DNA of 64,000 bases from CAYNHZ01 sp964397445 (GCA_964397445.1 CAYNHZ010000003.1:122828-186827); one strand, 5' to 3'. Numbered from the stretch's first letter, positions 8,256-17,813 are shown. Numbers and translations are program-made. The notes: a model not told the origin generated them from the sequence alone.

Positions 8256-11200
8256 CTATTTGAATGCTTGTTCGCTAAGTCCGGGTCCTCCTAATGCAAG
8301 GTCCTTGAAGTAGTCGGGGACATTTTTGGATAGGAGTGAGTCAACATATAGTTTTCCGATATATTGTGATAGCATAAATCCGTGACCACGCATTCCAATA
8401 AATAGTCCAAGTTTTGGATCCACAATGTATCTTGGTTCAGTGTAGTATCCTGACCAAGTTGCTTGAAATCCAACCCCTTTGAGTTGTGGAATCCAATCTG
8501 TGAATACCTCTGATACTATTTCCAAAAATTCTTGTGAATTTATAGTTAGATTTTTATATGCTTCTGTGGCATCGTTTACAGGAGAAGCACATCCTATAAT
8601 CTGCCCTGTTTCAGTTAATTGCTGACCATATACAGCTGAGAATCCTTTATATTTACGGCGATCAATCAACATATCTAAGCAAGCACCGTTTTTACCTATC
8701 AGCGGCAATCTTTTGGTGATAAATGCCTGATGTTTTACAGGGAAAAGTGAGGTTTCGATACCCAATTGGCTTGCAAATTTTGCGGCATTTGCACCGAGTG
8801 CATTGATAAAAATTTCTGTGCGATATTCGGTGTAGGTCCCATTTGGATTTTTAACAACAACATTATACTCTTTGTCTATTCTCGATACATTTATAAGTTC
8901 GGTGTCTTCAAGAATAACCCCTCCTGCTTTTTTGCCGAGATGACGAACAAGATCTATTGTCATACCTGGTGTTGCTTGCCAACAATCATCTGAGATAAGG
9001 GCGTGGGTGTAATTTTTGAGATTGGGATTGAAATATTCTGAAATCTCTTTTCTAAAATCTTTTGGCTCTATCATATAGGCTTTTGACCAAGCACGGGAAG
9101 CGTCGAGAGAGCGATAAGTGGCGTCATCGTGAGCAAAACTTATGTATCTGATTGGCTGGTAATTGATATTAGCTATTTTGTCAAGTTCTTTGAAAATATC
9201 GTGATTTTTTGTGGCAATATCTGCTAATGCAGGAAGTGAAAATGCAGGACGACCTCCGGCAATATTTCTCCACGAACTTCCCCTCTCTTTATTGATTAAG
9301 AGAGTTTTAAAACCATTCTCAGAAAGATATCTAAAAAGAGAGGATCCTGCCATTCCGCCCCCTGCCACTATCGCCCCAACTCTCTCTTTTACAATCTTTG
9401 TCGAGGATGATGGGGTGATGATAATCTCTTTTTTATCTTTGTTTATAACATTTCCAAGCTCAACAAGGTTAGCCATAGGTCCGCGTGGAGTAAATTCTCC
9501 GCTAACCTCGATACCGAAAGCGCGTAATGCGGCTTTGGCTCTCGGGAGGCATCTTTTGCCTCTGCAAGCTCCCATTCCGAGACGGGAAATGTGTTTTAAT
9601 TCATCTGCGGTAATACTTTTCCTATCGCCAATGAGTTCGAGAAGCTTCTCAACTGAGATATCTTCACAATGGCAAATATATGTTTTCATATCCTCCTCTT
9701 TGCTCTTTGAGATCTGAAGAGGGGTAGGATAGTTCTCTTTAACAATAAATCCCCTTGCATTAATTATCGCTTCACCCTTTAAATCGTTGGAGATAACCCG
9801 TGCAACATTTGTTTTATTTGATTTTTTTAAGATTTTTTCAATCACTCCGGTTCCGAGTTTTTGACCATTGTTGTCAACAAGATATACTTCAGCTCCCTCA
9901 TTTGCCTCATATTCAATAGGGAGGAAAAGGGTGTTCTTCTGGGTATTGTAGCCAAAAATAGCGAGACCGGGACATTGGTAGACACAATCCATACAACCGA
10001 TACACTTATCATAATCAATATTAGGGGTAACAGAAGTTGATGATTTGGTTATAGCACCTTGTTTACAAGAGAAGGAGCAGGGATTGCAGGCAAAGCCATA
10101 AAGGCAGTCCATAATCACAAATCCTTTCTCACTCATCCTCTTGTTAGAAGGGATGTTTGGAGTTTCCAAAATCCTCTTAGGGTGTTGTTGAGAGTCCAAA
10201 TACTCTTTTGATATAGCAAGGTAGTCGTTATAATTTATCCTCTTACCCAAATTTTGTAAAATTTCATAAGCACATTGTTTACCTCTTAAAACAGCAGAAG
10301 TGCCCTCTCCAATCCTTACAGAGTCACCAACTCCGTGACAACTCCTTCCAAACGCAGTGTTCCCTTTTATAAATAATTGATTATCAGGAATTAAACCAGT
10401 ACATATATTAATACAATCAATTCCCTCTATTTTTTGCTCAGTACCTGGTATTGGTTTGAAATTTTCACATTTAGCGATAATAGCACCCACAACCCCTGTA
10501 TAATCATCATTAGGTATCGCTTCAAGAAGAATATGGGAGGTCATTATTGGGATACCTAAACGGCGTACCCTATTTGCCTGAACAGGGAATCCCCCCTCAT
10601 TTGGCATAGCCTCAATAATAGCTTTCACATTTGCCCCTGCCTGCATCGCTTGATATGAGGTGAGATATCCAATATTTCCTGCCCCGATCGTAAGAATATT
10701 CTTGCCGAGCAGTGTAAATTCTGTATTCATCATTCGTTGAACAACAGCAGCTGTGTATACACCTGGAACATCATCATTCTTGAAAGCAGGCATAAAAGGG
10801 ACAGCACCTGTGGCAATAACAAGTTCATCAGCATCAATATAGAATATCTCATCAGTTGCAATATTCTTAACTGCCAATCTTTTACCTTCAAGAATATCCC
10901 AAACCACACAATCGAGGAAAATATTATCTAAAGAGTTACCTGCAAGAGTTTTAGCAATATCAAAACCCCTCATTCCCCCAAATCTCTTCTCCTTCTCGAA
11001 GAAAAAGAATTGGTGAGTTTGCATCAAAAATTGACCACCAATCTGACTATTATTATCAATAACGATGTTGTCTATAGATTCTTTTATAAGCTCTTCTCTA
11101 ACTGCCAAGCCTGCCGGACCAGCACCGATAATTGCAACAGAGGTCTTATAAATCTTTCTCGAAATCTCCTCTCCAGATTCTTTGGTTATTATTACCCCTT

Positions 11201-11498
11201 TAAATCCATTGTCTTTTGTGAGCCTCTCTACACTCTTGACATTGTCAACTTTGGTGACGCAAATCCTTCTGATTTTTCCGTCAACAAGCATCTCGCAGGC
11301 ACCACATTTTCCGATGCCGCACTCCATAGTCCTTTTTCTATTATCAATACTATTGCTATGAACATTAAATCCGTTTTGATGAAGAGCTGCAGCAATTGTA
11401 TGCCCCTTTAGCCCTTTGATTTTTTTTCCTTCAAAAGAAAATTCGTGTAAATCATCCACCGGGATAGGTAGGATGGGGTGAGAAGTGATTTTATACAT
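8256..11498 (-). CDS. Multi-cluster fused FAD oxidoreductase (SoxA/HcnAB-like plus DAO domain)
   Basis: A 1080-aa flavoprotein of unproven substrate. Domains in order: [2Fe-2S] ferredoxin of the sarcosine-oxidase-alpha/HcnA type (Cys60, 65, 68, 80); FAD domain with GAGPAG at 125-130; NAD(P)/FAD domain with GAGNIGY; a cysteine-rich stretch (about 462-480) and a [4Fe-4S] motif CIGCMDCVYQC (about 497-508); a BFD-like [2Fe-2S] domain (ICHCED about 607, GACRGKRC about 645); and a DAO-type FAD domain with GGGMAG near 710. Such modules are usually separate subunits (HcnABC, amino-acid, octopine or hydroxyproline dehydrogenases). I start at the ATG at 11498 because the upstream extension runs through the -7 box at 11527-11534. 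Inference: membrane-independent oxidation of an amino or imino acid. Confidence 0.85.
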   Translation of the reverse strand: MYKITSHPILPIPVDDLHEFSFEGKKIKGLKGHTIAAALHQNGFNVHSNSIDNRKRTMECGIGKCGACEMLVDGKIRRICVTKVDNVKSVERLTKDNGFKGVIITKESGEEISRKIYKTSVAIIGAGPAGLAVREELIKESIDNIVIDNNSQIGGQFLMQTHQFFFFEKEKRFGGMRGFDIAKTLAGNSLDNIFLDCVVWDILEGKRLAVKNIATDEIFYIDADELVIATGAVPFMPAFKNDDVPGVYTAAVVQRMMNTEFTLLGKNILTIGAGNIGYLTSYQAMQAGANVKAIIEAMPNEGGFPVQANRVRRLGIPIMTSHILLEAIPNDDYTGVVGAIIAKCENFKPIPGTEQKIEGIDCINICTGLIPDNQLFIKGNTAFGRSCHGVGDSVRIGEGTSAVLRGKQCAYEILQNLGKRINYNDYLAISKEYLDSQQHPKRILETPNIPSNKRMSEKGFVIMDCLYGFACNPCSFSCKQGAITKSSTSVTPNIDYDKCIGCMDCVYQCPGLAIFGYNTQKNTLFLPIEYEANEGAEVYLVDNNGQKLGTGVIEKILKKSNKTNVARVISNDLKGEAIINARGFIVKENYPTPLQISKSKEEDMKTYICHCEDISVEKLLELIGDRKSITADELKHISRLGMGACRGKRCLPRAKAALRAFGIEVSGEFTPRGPMANLVELGNVINKDKKEIIITPSSSTKIVKERVGAIVAGGGMAGSSLFRYLSENGFKTLLINKERGSSWRNIAGGRPAFSLPALADIATKNHDIFKELDKIANINYQPIRYISFAHDDATYRSLDASRAWSKAYMIEPKDFRKEISEYFNPNLKNYTHALISDDCWQATPGMTIDLVRHLGKKAGGVILEDTELINVSRIDKEYNVVVKNPNGTYTEYRTEIFINALGANAAKFASQLGIETSLFPVKHQAFITKRLPLIGKNGACLDMLIDRRKYKGFSAVYGQQLTETGQIIGCASPVNDATEAYKNLTINSQEFLEIVSEVFTDWIPQLKGVGFQATWSGYYTEPRYIVDPKLGLFIGMRGHGFMLSQYIGKLYVDSLLSKNVPDYFKDLALGGPGLSEQAFK

Positions 11499-11526
11499 TT
11501 TTTTGTTAGTTTTAGATTGACTTGTA

Positions 11527-11534
11527 CAAAGGTA
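11527..11534 (-). promoter_or_regulatory. -7 promoter box (TACCTTTG) for the large flavoprotein
   Basis: TAnnTTTG match on the minus strand, 28 nt before the ATG at 11498. It decides that start over the in-frame ATG at 11603. Confidence 0.6.
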
Positions 11535-11645
11535 GTTTTTTTTTAAAATAGAAATAGTCTTGTCTGTTTTTTTATTTATCGAAAAATCGGCTATTCTGAT
11601 CATTATTTTAGTGTCAAAATCTTTTAAAAATATAAATGTGTTGAT

Positions 11646-12710
11646 ATGAAAAAAAATTATTTAAAGGGGTGGATTATCGCTCTGTTTACACTAATTGTTT
11701 TCGTCTCTTGTGATAGAGAGTGGAAGGGGGATTCGAAGATGAATTTTTCTATGAAACAATTTAAATCATCTGTTGGGCAAAAACTAAACATTATAGATCT
11801 GCCCGATACAAATAAATTTATTTTATTTATAAAGAAAAGTGATGGCGAGATTGTCTATAAAGGCCTCTATGGAGATAAGCCTAATGATATTCTTGTCTCT
11901 CCTGGTGTCTATGATGTTATGGTTTATTCTTTTGAGTTTGATACACCTCAATTTAATGCTCCCCAATACGGAGATATTCAAATAGTTGAGGTAAATGGTG
12001 AAGATAAGGTGTCGGTAACATTTTTGTGCAGACAATTAAATTCGGGGATAAGACTCTTTTTTTCAGATGTTTTCAAAGGGAGATTCTATGATGGAAAAAT
12101 GGTTCTTCGATCAGAAAATAAATTCTTAGAGTATCCCTATAATGAAAATAGGATCGCATATTTCAAAAAGGGACGATTGGATATATGTCTCTATTACAAA
12201 GAAAAGGAGGAGATTCTCTTATCAAGAAATTTAAATTCTTCTGAGATCCTTTCACTTAAACTATCTGCTTCAATAGGTGATGAAGGGGGAATTACTATTG
12301 CAGTTGATACATCGAGGATTTGGTTGGATGATGAGTTTATTGTGGGGGGAAAAAGAGATGGCTCTTCAGCCGAAAAAGCATTTTATCCCACTGATTTGAA
12401 GGATCATATTGGAGAAAAAGAGGTTTGGGCTATGGGTTACTCAGTGGGCTATTATATTAGTGCCTCAACAGTCAAATTTGAAATTCCAAAGGAGGAGGTT
12501 GGAAATATTGCCCTTGCACAGAGGATATCATCTATCAATATCAGTGATTGTATCCCTGTAGAACTTCCAAAAGGGGCGATAAGGGATGCTCTAAATCTCT
12601 TCACTAATCCGTCATATCTAAATAGAAAGGTTGCTGTTAAGGGAGATATTGAGTCTCCATATTATGGTGTTGCAGGGTTGAAAAATATTAAAGAGTATCA
12701 ATTATATTAA
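11646..12710 (+). CDS. Putative lipoprotein with DUF4493-like and DUF6359-like regions
   Basis: Surface or periplasmic lipoprotein of unknown function. A lipoprotein signal peptide ends at FVSC, with Cys22 as the lipidation site. Residues about 30-200 resemble the DUF4493-type beta-sandwich of Bacteroidota (a typical GVYDVMVYSFE segment). Residues about 250-354 resemble DUF6359 (VWAMGYSVGYYIS, then IPVELPKG and YYGVAGLKNIKEY near the end). The family names are from recollection of sequence patterns, not a search. It is divergent from the flavoprotein; no canonical -7 box was seen. Confidence 0.7.
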   Translation: MKKNYLKGWIIALFTLIVFVSCDREWKGDSKMNFSMKQFKSSVGQKLNIIDLPDTNKFILFIKKSDGEIVYKGLYGDKPNDILVSPGVYDVMVYSFEFDTPQFNAPQYGDIQIVEVNGEDKVSVTFLCRQLNSGIRLFFSDVFKGRFYDGKMVLRSENKFLEYPYNENRIAYFKKGRLDICLYYKEKEEILLSRNLNSSEILSLKLSASIGDEGGITIAVDTSRIWLDDEFIVGGKRDGSSAEKAFYPTDLKDHIGEKEVWAMGYSVGYYISASTVKFEIPKEEVGNIALAQRISSINISDCIPVELPKGAIRDALNLFTNPSYLNRKVAVKGDIESPYYGVAGLKNIKEYQLY

Positions 12711-12730
12711 AGTGGTTTTCATTAATTTTG

Positions 12731-12756
12731 AAGTATAATGAAAATTTTTATTATAC
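12731..12756 (+). terminator. Weak AT-rich hairpin after the lipoprotein gene
   Basis: AGTATAAT/ATTATACT 8-bp inverted repeat 20 nt after the lipoprotein stop, without GC pairs in the core. It may be a weak terminator. Confidence 0.35.
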
Positions 12757-12768
12757 TATATTTATCAT

Positions 12769-12776
12769 TATTTTTG
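12769..12776 (+). promoter_or_regulatory. -7 promoter box (TATTTTTG) for the amino-acid ABC transporter
   Basis: TAnnTTTG match 18 nt before the ATG of the binding-protein/permease fusion. Confidence 0.6.
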
Positions 12777-12794
12777 TATAATAAATAAACTCAT

Positions 12795-14996
12795 ATGAGA
12801 AATATTACTAAAATATTTTTTAACCTATTGTTTTTTTTCCTCCTGATTAGTTGTAATAATAGAAGTATCAACCCCGAATTGAATGGTTCAAAAGATGACC
12901 TGAGTGGTAAAAAGATAGGGGTGCTGCTTGGCTCTTCTCAAGAAGATTTTATTAAGAAAGAGTTTCCGAATTCGCAACTATTAAGTCTTGAAGATAACTC
13001 AATACTTATGGAGTCTTTATTATATGGTCAGTGTGACTTGATTTTGATGTTTAAGAATGAAGTGGGTGAGGTGCTGAAACATTATAATAATATTGAGGTA
13101 GTAAATGATAGTTTGTTATCATCGAAAATAGGTGTTTGTTTCAATACTAATGATAAAGAGACATTATTGAAATTTAACTCATTTCTTAAGGAGATAAAAG
13201 CAAACGGACAATATGATGATTTGGTGTCTAAATGGGAATCAGATCCTCAAGGTGCGTCTTTAGAAAAAGTTGTTTTTAAAGAGATTGGTCCACCTCTACG
13301 GGTTGGAACATCCGGGACATCTTTACCTTTTTCTTTTTTAAAAGATGGTAAACTTGTGGGGATAGATATAGATTTGTGTTCCATATTTGCAGCTTCTTTA
13401 GGTAGAAGAATTGAAGTTAATTTGATAAATTTCAATGCTTTGATACCATCTCTTATCTCAGGGAAGGTGGATATGATAGCCTCTTCTATTGTAGAGACAA
13501 AAGAGAGAAGTAAGGCTGTAGGATTTTCGGATCCATATTACAATATTACCTCTTCTTTATTGAGGAGAAATGATAAATTGATTGGAAATAGGGATGGTAG
13601 TGATTTTTCCACTTCATCGGTTGGGGTGATGACCGGTTCACTTGCAGAGATGTTTCTTGAGGAGAATTATCCGAGTGTTAAACTTAATTGCTATGATGAT
13701 ATAACAGATGCGATTACTGCGTTGTCAATCAATAAATCGGATTATGTTATGACCGCTTATACAACTGCGGTGGCTGCTTGTAGAGAGAATAAGAATCTTA
13801 TTATTATTCCTAAAGAGTTTACACACGATGGGGCGGTGGTAGCGTTGCCGAAAAATTGTGATCCTAAATTGTTAGAGGGGATAAACAACTCTATTAAAAG
13901 GATGAAAAAAGATGGGACTCTTGAAGATATGATTAAAAGGTGGATTACCGATTCAGATCTTACCTACTCCTCTTCTAATATTGTTTTGGAAGAGGTGAAA
14001 AGTGGAAATACTTTAAAAGTAGGTATTTCTGCTAATAGGGAACCTATGTGTTTTGTGAAAGATGGTGAGTTTAGAGGTCTTGATATTGAGTTGCTTAGAA
14101 GGATTTGTTTCGATATTGGAATGAAAATCCAATTTATTGATATGAAGTTTTCTGCTTTGACAGCTGCACTTATGAGTTCTAAAGTTGATATAGTAGCATC
14201 AAATTTCACAGCTACCCCGGAGAGGGCGAAATCTGTTACTTTTTCGGAGAGTTATTTTACAAATCCTCAAATTCTAATCACTATCAGAGCAGATTCCAAA
14301 GAAAATATAAGTGAGGTGATCCCTTGGTACCAGAAGATAAAGAAGAGTTTCTATAACAATTTAGTGCTTGAAAAGAGATATTTATTGATTCTGAACGGAT
14401 TATTGCAAACTGTTATTATTTCAATCTTTTCTATTCTCCTTGGTACGCTATTAGGAGCAGGTATTTGTTCGTTAAGGATGAGTAAAAAGTTGATTTTAAA
14501 ACGTTTTGCTATGGGATATATTGATGTTATGAGGGGGACACCGATTCTTGTCCTTTTGATGATAGTATTCTATGTTGTTTTTGCCAAATCAGATATTTCT
14601 GCAACCTCTGTGGCTATTCTAACATTTGCAATGAATTTTGCGGCTTATGTAAGTGAAATGTTTCGAACCTCTATCGAGGGGATAGACAAAGGGCAAAAAG
14701 AGGCAGGTATAGCGATGGGTTTCACAAATGCACAAACTTTTAGATTTATTATTTTGCCTCAAGCGGTTAAGAGGGTATTACCAATTTATAAGGGGGAGGT
14801 TATCTCTTTGGTGAAAATGACATCTGTAGTGGGGTATATTGCTGTTCAAGACTTGACAAAGGCTTCGGATATTATCCGAAGCAGGACATTCGACGCCTTT
14901 TTTCCATTGATAGTGATAACTATCTTGTATTTTCTTCTTGCTTGGTTATTTGGGCGTGCCTTAGATTTACTTAATAAAAAAACCGTTAAACAATGA
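12795..14996 (+). CDS. Polar amino-acid ABC transporter: lobe-permuted substrate-binding domains fused to permease
   Basis: A 733-aa GlnP-like fusion that would capture and translocate an amino acid. It has a lipoprotein-type N-terminus (LLISC). Residues 36-155 match only the second lobe of a family 3 binding protein (LSGKKIGVLLGSSQ to YDDLVSKW). Residues 168-390 form a complete domain (first lobe LRVGTSGTSLPFSF, second lobe from 276). Residues 407-498 match only a first lobe (LKVGISANREPMCF to the end of lobe 1). Residues 525-733 are a HisM/GlnP permease with the EAGIAMGF coupling loop. The lobe order is therefore 2-1-2-1 before the membrane domain. It overlaps the ATPase gene by 4 bp. Confidence 0.9.
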   Translation: MRNITKIFFNLLFFFLLISCNNRSINPELNGSKDDLSGKKIGVLLGSSQEDFIKKEFPNSQLLSLEDNSILMESLLYGQCDLILMFKNEVGEVLKHYNNIEVVNDSLLSSKIGVCFNTNDKETLLKFNSFLKEIKANGQYDDLVSKWESDPQGASLEKVVFKEIGPPLRVGTSGTSLPFSFLKDGKLVGIDIDLCSIFAASLGRRIEVNLINFNALIPSLISGKVDMIASSIVETKERSKAVGFSDPYYNITSSLLRRNDKLIGNRDGSDFSTSSVGVMTGSLAEMFLEENYPSVKLNCYDDITDAITALSINKSDYVMTAYTTAVAACRENKNLIIIPKEFTHDGAVVALPKNCDPKLLEGINNSIKRMKKDGTLEDMIKRWITDSDLTYSSSNIVLEEVKSGNTLKVGISANREPMCFVKDGEFRGLDIELLRRICFDIGMKIQFIDMKFSALTAALMSSKVDIVASNFTATPERAKSVTFSESYFTNPQILITIRADSKENISEVIPWYQKIKKSFYNNLVLEKRYLLILNGLLQTVIISIFSILLGTLLGAGICSLRMSKKLILKRFAMGYIDVMRGTPILVLLMIVFYVVFAKSDISATSVAILTFAMNFAAYVSEMFRTSIEGIDKGQKEAGIAMGFTNAQTFRFIILPQAVKRVLPIYKGEVISLVKMTSVVGYIAVQDLTKASDIIRSRTFDAFFPLIVITILYFLLAWLFGRALDLLNKKTVKQ

Positions 14997-16060
14997 TAAA
15001 AGTTGAGCATTTGTCCAAAAAATATGGTGATCTGACTGTTCTGAAAGATATTACGGTAGATATTGCAAAAGGTGATGTGATCTCCATTATTGGCCCCTCA
15101 GGAACGGGGAAAAGTACGTTTCTTCGTTGTCTTAACCTTTTGGAGAGGCCTTCCGGAGGTAATATATATATAGATGGAGTGGATATTTTAGATAAGAAAA
15201 CTAATGTTCCCTTTATTAGGAGAAAAATGGGGATGGTTTTCCAGTCATTTAATCTTTTTGAACACCTGTCAATATCTGAAAATCTGATTATTGGTCAAAT
15301 CCAATTGCTTGGGAGAAATAAGAGTGACTCTGAAAAAAGGGCGATGGAACTTTTAAAAATGGTCGGACTTGCGGAGAAATATGATGCTTATCCCGTACAA
15401 CTTTCCGGGGGGCAGAAACAAAGAGTTGCGATAGCAAGGTGTATGTCAATGGATCCTGAAATAATTCTTTTTGACGAGCCCACCTCAGCACTTGATCCAA
15501 CAATGGTGAGTGAGGTTTTGGGGGTTATTCGTCAACTCTCAAAGACGGGGATTACGATGTTGATAGTTACTCACGAGATGAATTTCGCAAAGGATGTAAG
15601 TACAAGGGTGTTTTATATGGATGAAGGGGTCATTTACGAAGAGGGAGTCCCAGCAGTGATTTTCAATAATCCTCAGAAAGAGAAAACGAGACTATTTATC
15701 AATAGAGTAAGAAGTCTGATTTTCAATATAGAAAGTGATGATTTTGACCTATACTCCCTAAATAGTCAGATTGAAGTTTTTTCCGCAAAATATTTTTTCA
15801 CCTATCAAAGAACACAGAGTCTATTGCATATTGTGGAGGAGTTACTACAAATCTTATTTCCCGCTAAAGGGGTGAACATAACATTGGAATACTCAGAAAA
15901 GGATGATAATGTGATTTTCAATGTGACTCAATATAATTTCAACAAGTCTATCATAAATGATGAAAATGTGGATTTGATATGTATGTCGATATTAAAAGGG
16001 CTATCAAATAATATTGAGGAGAGGATTGATAAAGATTCGGTCTCTATTGTTATTTCATAG
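14993..16060 (+). CDS. Amino-acid ABC transporter ATPase with C-terminal extension
   Basis: GlnQ/HisP-type ATPase energising the adjacent permease. Walker A is GPSGTGKST, the signature is LSGGQKQRVAIARC, Walker B is ILFDEPTSALD, and the H-loop His lies in IVTHEM. Family members usually end near residue 240-250, but this protein is 355 aa. The additional 110 residues include LLHIVEELLQILFP and a strand-rich tail faintly like a GHKL ATPase without its glycine boxes. Its function is unknown and may be regulatory. The ATGA overlap with the permease indicates translational coupling. Confidence 0.92.
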   Translation: MIKVEHLSKKYGDLTVLKDITVDIAKGDVISIIGPSGTGKSTFLRCLNLLERPSGGNIYIDGVDILDKKTNVPFIRRKMGMVFQSFNLFEHLSISENLIIGQIQLLGRNKSDSEKRAMELLKMVGLAEKYDAYPVQLSGGQKQRVAIARCMSMDPEIILFDEPTSALDPTMVSEVLGVIRQLSKTGITMLIVTHEMNFAKDVSTRVFYMDEGVIYEEGVPAVIFNNPQKEKTRLFINRVRSLIFNIESDDFDLYSLNSQIEVFSAKYFFTYQRTQSLLHIVEELLQILFPAKGVNITLEYSEKDDNVIFNVTQYNFNKSIINDENVDLICMSILKGLSNNIEERIDKDSVSIVIS

Positions 16061-16141
16061 TTGATGTGGATATTATTCTGTTTATTGAGAAGCTTTATTT
16101 AATTAATTATAAAATATGGCTTACTACTAATAATTTTTAAT

Positions 16142-16149
16142 TATTTTTG
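16142..16149 (+). promoter_or_regulatory. -7 promoter box (TATTTTTG) for iorAB
   Basis: TAnnTTTG match 27 nt before the iorA ATG, in an AT-rich 116-bp gap after the transporter genes. Confidence 0.6.
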
Positions 16150-16176
16150 TGCAATTAAGTTAAAAATGATATTAAA

Positions 16177-17784
16177 ATGGAGATAAAAGCAAAGAAACTA
16201 TTATTAGGTGATGAGGCAATCGCTTTGGGTGCTGTTAATTCAGGTATATCAGGCGTTTATGCCTATCCAGGTACCCCATCAACTGAAATCACTGAATTTA
16301 TACAATCTCTTCCTATTACCAAAGAGAGGGGGATTCATAGCAGGTGGTGCACCAATGAAAAAACCGCTATGGAGGCTGCTCTTGGTGTCTCATACGTTGG
16401 TAAACGATCAATTGTTTGTATGAAACACGTAGGATTGAATGTTGCTGCAGACCCATTTGTTAATTCAGCTATTTCAGGGGCAAATGGAGGATTGATTGTT
16501 GTAGCTGCAGATGATCCTTCAATGCACTCTTCACAAGATGAACAAGATTCGAGGTTTTACGGAAAGTTCGCATTCATCCCTGTTTTAGAACCCTCTAATC
16601 AACAAGAGGCCTATGATATGGTTGGATATGGATTTGAGCTCTCGGAAAGATTTAATGTTCCTGTTCTTCTTCGTGTTACAACCAGAATGGCGCATTCGAG
16701 GGCAGTGGTTGATATCTCAACTCAGGCAAGAGAGATAGGTGGAATAAGATACCCTGAAAATCCTGCATCTTGGATTTTATTACCTGCAAATTCGAGAAAA
16801 CGATATCCTATAGTATTAGATAATTACGAGAAACTTGAGGAGGTTGCAACCGAGTCTGTATGGAATAAGTATATAGATGGAAAAAATAAAAAAATGGGGA
16901 TTATTGCTTGTGGTATCGCCTATAATTATTTGATGGAAAATATTGACAAGACTTTTGATTCCCCTATTTTGAAAATATCACAATATCCTGCACCGAGGAA
17001 GTTGATTCAAAAAATGGCCGCTGAGTGTGAGAGCATATTGGTTATGGAGGAGGGCCAACCATTATTGGAGGAGATGATCAAGGGTGTGATACCTGGTAAA
17101 TGCAAGATATTAGGTCGTTTGTCATCAACCCTTCCAAGAACAGGTGAACTTACTCCCGATAATGTTCGTGTTGCATTGGGTATGAATCCTTATAAGTCTC
17201 TTGCTTCGAGCAATAATGTGGTAGCAAGGCCACCTGCTCTTTGTCAGGGATGTGGTCATAGGGATGTTTATACCGCACTCAATGAGACTTTGCAAGAGTA
17301 TCCAAATCATAAAGTGTTTAGCGATATCGGATGTTATACCCTCGGAGCATTACCTCCATTTAGGGCCATTAATTCCACAATTGATATGGGTGCCTCTATA
17401 ACAATGGCGAAAGGGGCAGCAGATGCAGGTCAATTCCCCTCAATAGCAGTTATCGGAGACTCAACTTTCACCCATTCTGGTATTACAGGATTGCTTGATG
17501 CGGCAAATGCAAACGCAAATATTGTTGTTGTGATCTCTGATAATCTTACTACCGGTATGACAGGTGGACAAGATTCTGCAGGAACTAATAAATTGGAGGC
17601 AATTTGTAAAGCTGTCGGTGTTGAAGAAAATCACATTCGCATTGTTGTCCCTCTTCCTAAAAATATGGATGAGATAAAATCAATTATCAAGGAGGAGATT
17701 GAATATAAAGGGCTTTCTGTCATAATCCCAAGAAGGGAGTGTATTCAGACATTTAAAAGGCACGCAAATGCAAAACGTAGTTAA
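16177..17784 (+). CDS. iorA: Indolepyruvate:ferredoxin oxidoreductase, alpha subunit (lacks C-terminal ferredoxin domain)
   Basis: Thiamine-diphosphate-dependent oxidative decarboxylation of aryl (possibly branched) 2-oxo acids to acyl-CoA with ferredoxin reduction. It has an N-terminal pyrimidine-binding domain (AYPGTPSTEI, CTNEKTAMEAALG), a CQGCGHRDV motif, and the pyrophosphate motif GDSTF with ISDNLTTGMTGGQ. The protein stops at 535 aa, shortly after IIPRRECIQ. Archaeal IorA continues into a 2[4Fe-4S] ferredoxin domain that is absent here, and no separate ferredoxin gene follows. It is paired with iorB 29 nt downstream. Confidence 0.92.
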   Translation: MEIKAKKLLLGDEAIALGAVNSGISGVYAYPGTPSTEITEFIQSLPITKERGIHSRWCTNEKTAMEAALGVSYVGKRSIVCMKHVGLNVAADPFVNSAISGANGGLIVVAADDPSMHSSQDEQDSRFYGKFAFIPVLEPSNQQEAYDMVGYGFELSERFNVPVLLRVTTRMAHSRAVVDISTQAREIGGIRYPENPASWILLPANSRKRYPIVLDNYEKLEEVATESVWNKYIDGKNKKMGIIACGIAYNYLMENIDKTFDSPILKISQYPAPRKLIQKMAAECESILVMEEGQPLLEEMIKGVIPGKCKILGRLSSTLPRTGELTPDNVRVALGMNPYKSLASSNNVVARPPALCQGCGHRDVYTALNETLQEYPNHKVFSDIGCYTLGALPPFRAINSTIDMGASITMAKGAADAGQFPSIAVIGDSTFTHSGITGLLDAANANANIVVVISDNLTTGMTGGQDSAGTNKLEAICKAVGVEENHIRIVVPLPKNMDEIKSIIKEEIEYKGLSVIIPRRECIQTFKRHANAKRS

Positions 17785-17813
17785 TATTTAGTAATTGTAT
17801 AATATAAGTAGAA

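Noticed and set aside
9211..9717. 168-codon plus-strand ORF
   Set aside because: Antisense to the BFD and DAO domains of the flavoprotein; no promoter or family signal.
11499..11603. N-terminal extension of the large flavoprotein to the ATG at 11603
   Set aside because: It reads through a -7 promoter box and adds residues that do not resemble the ferredoxin domain start.
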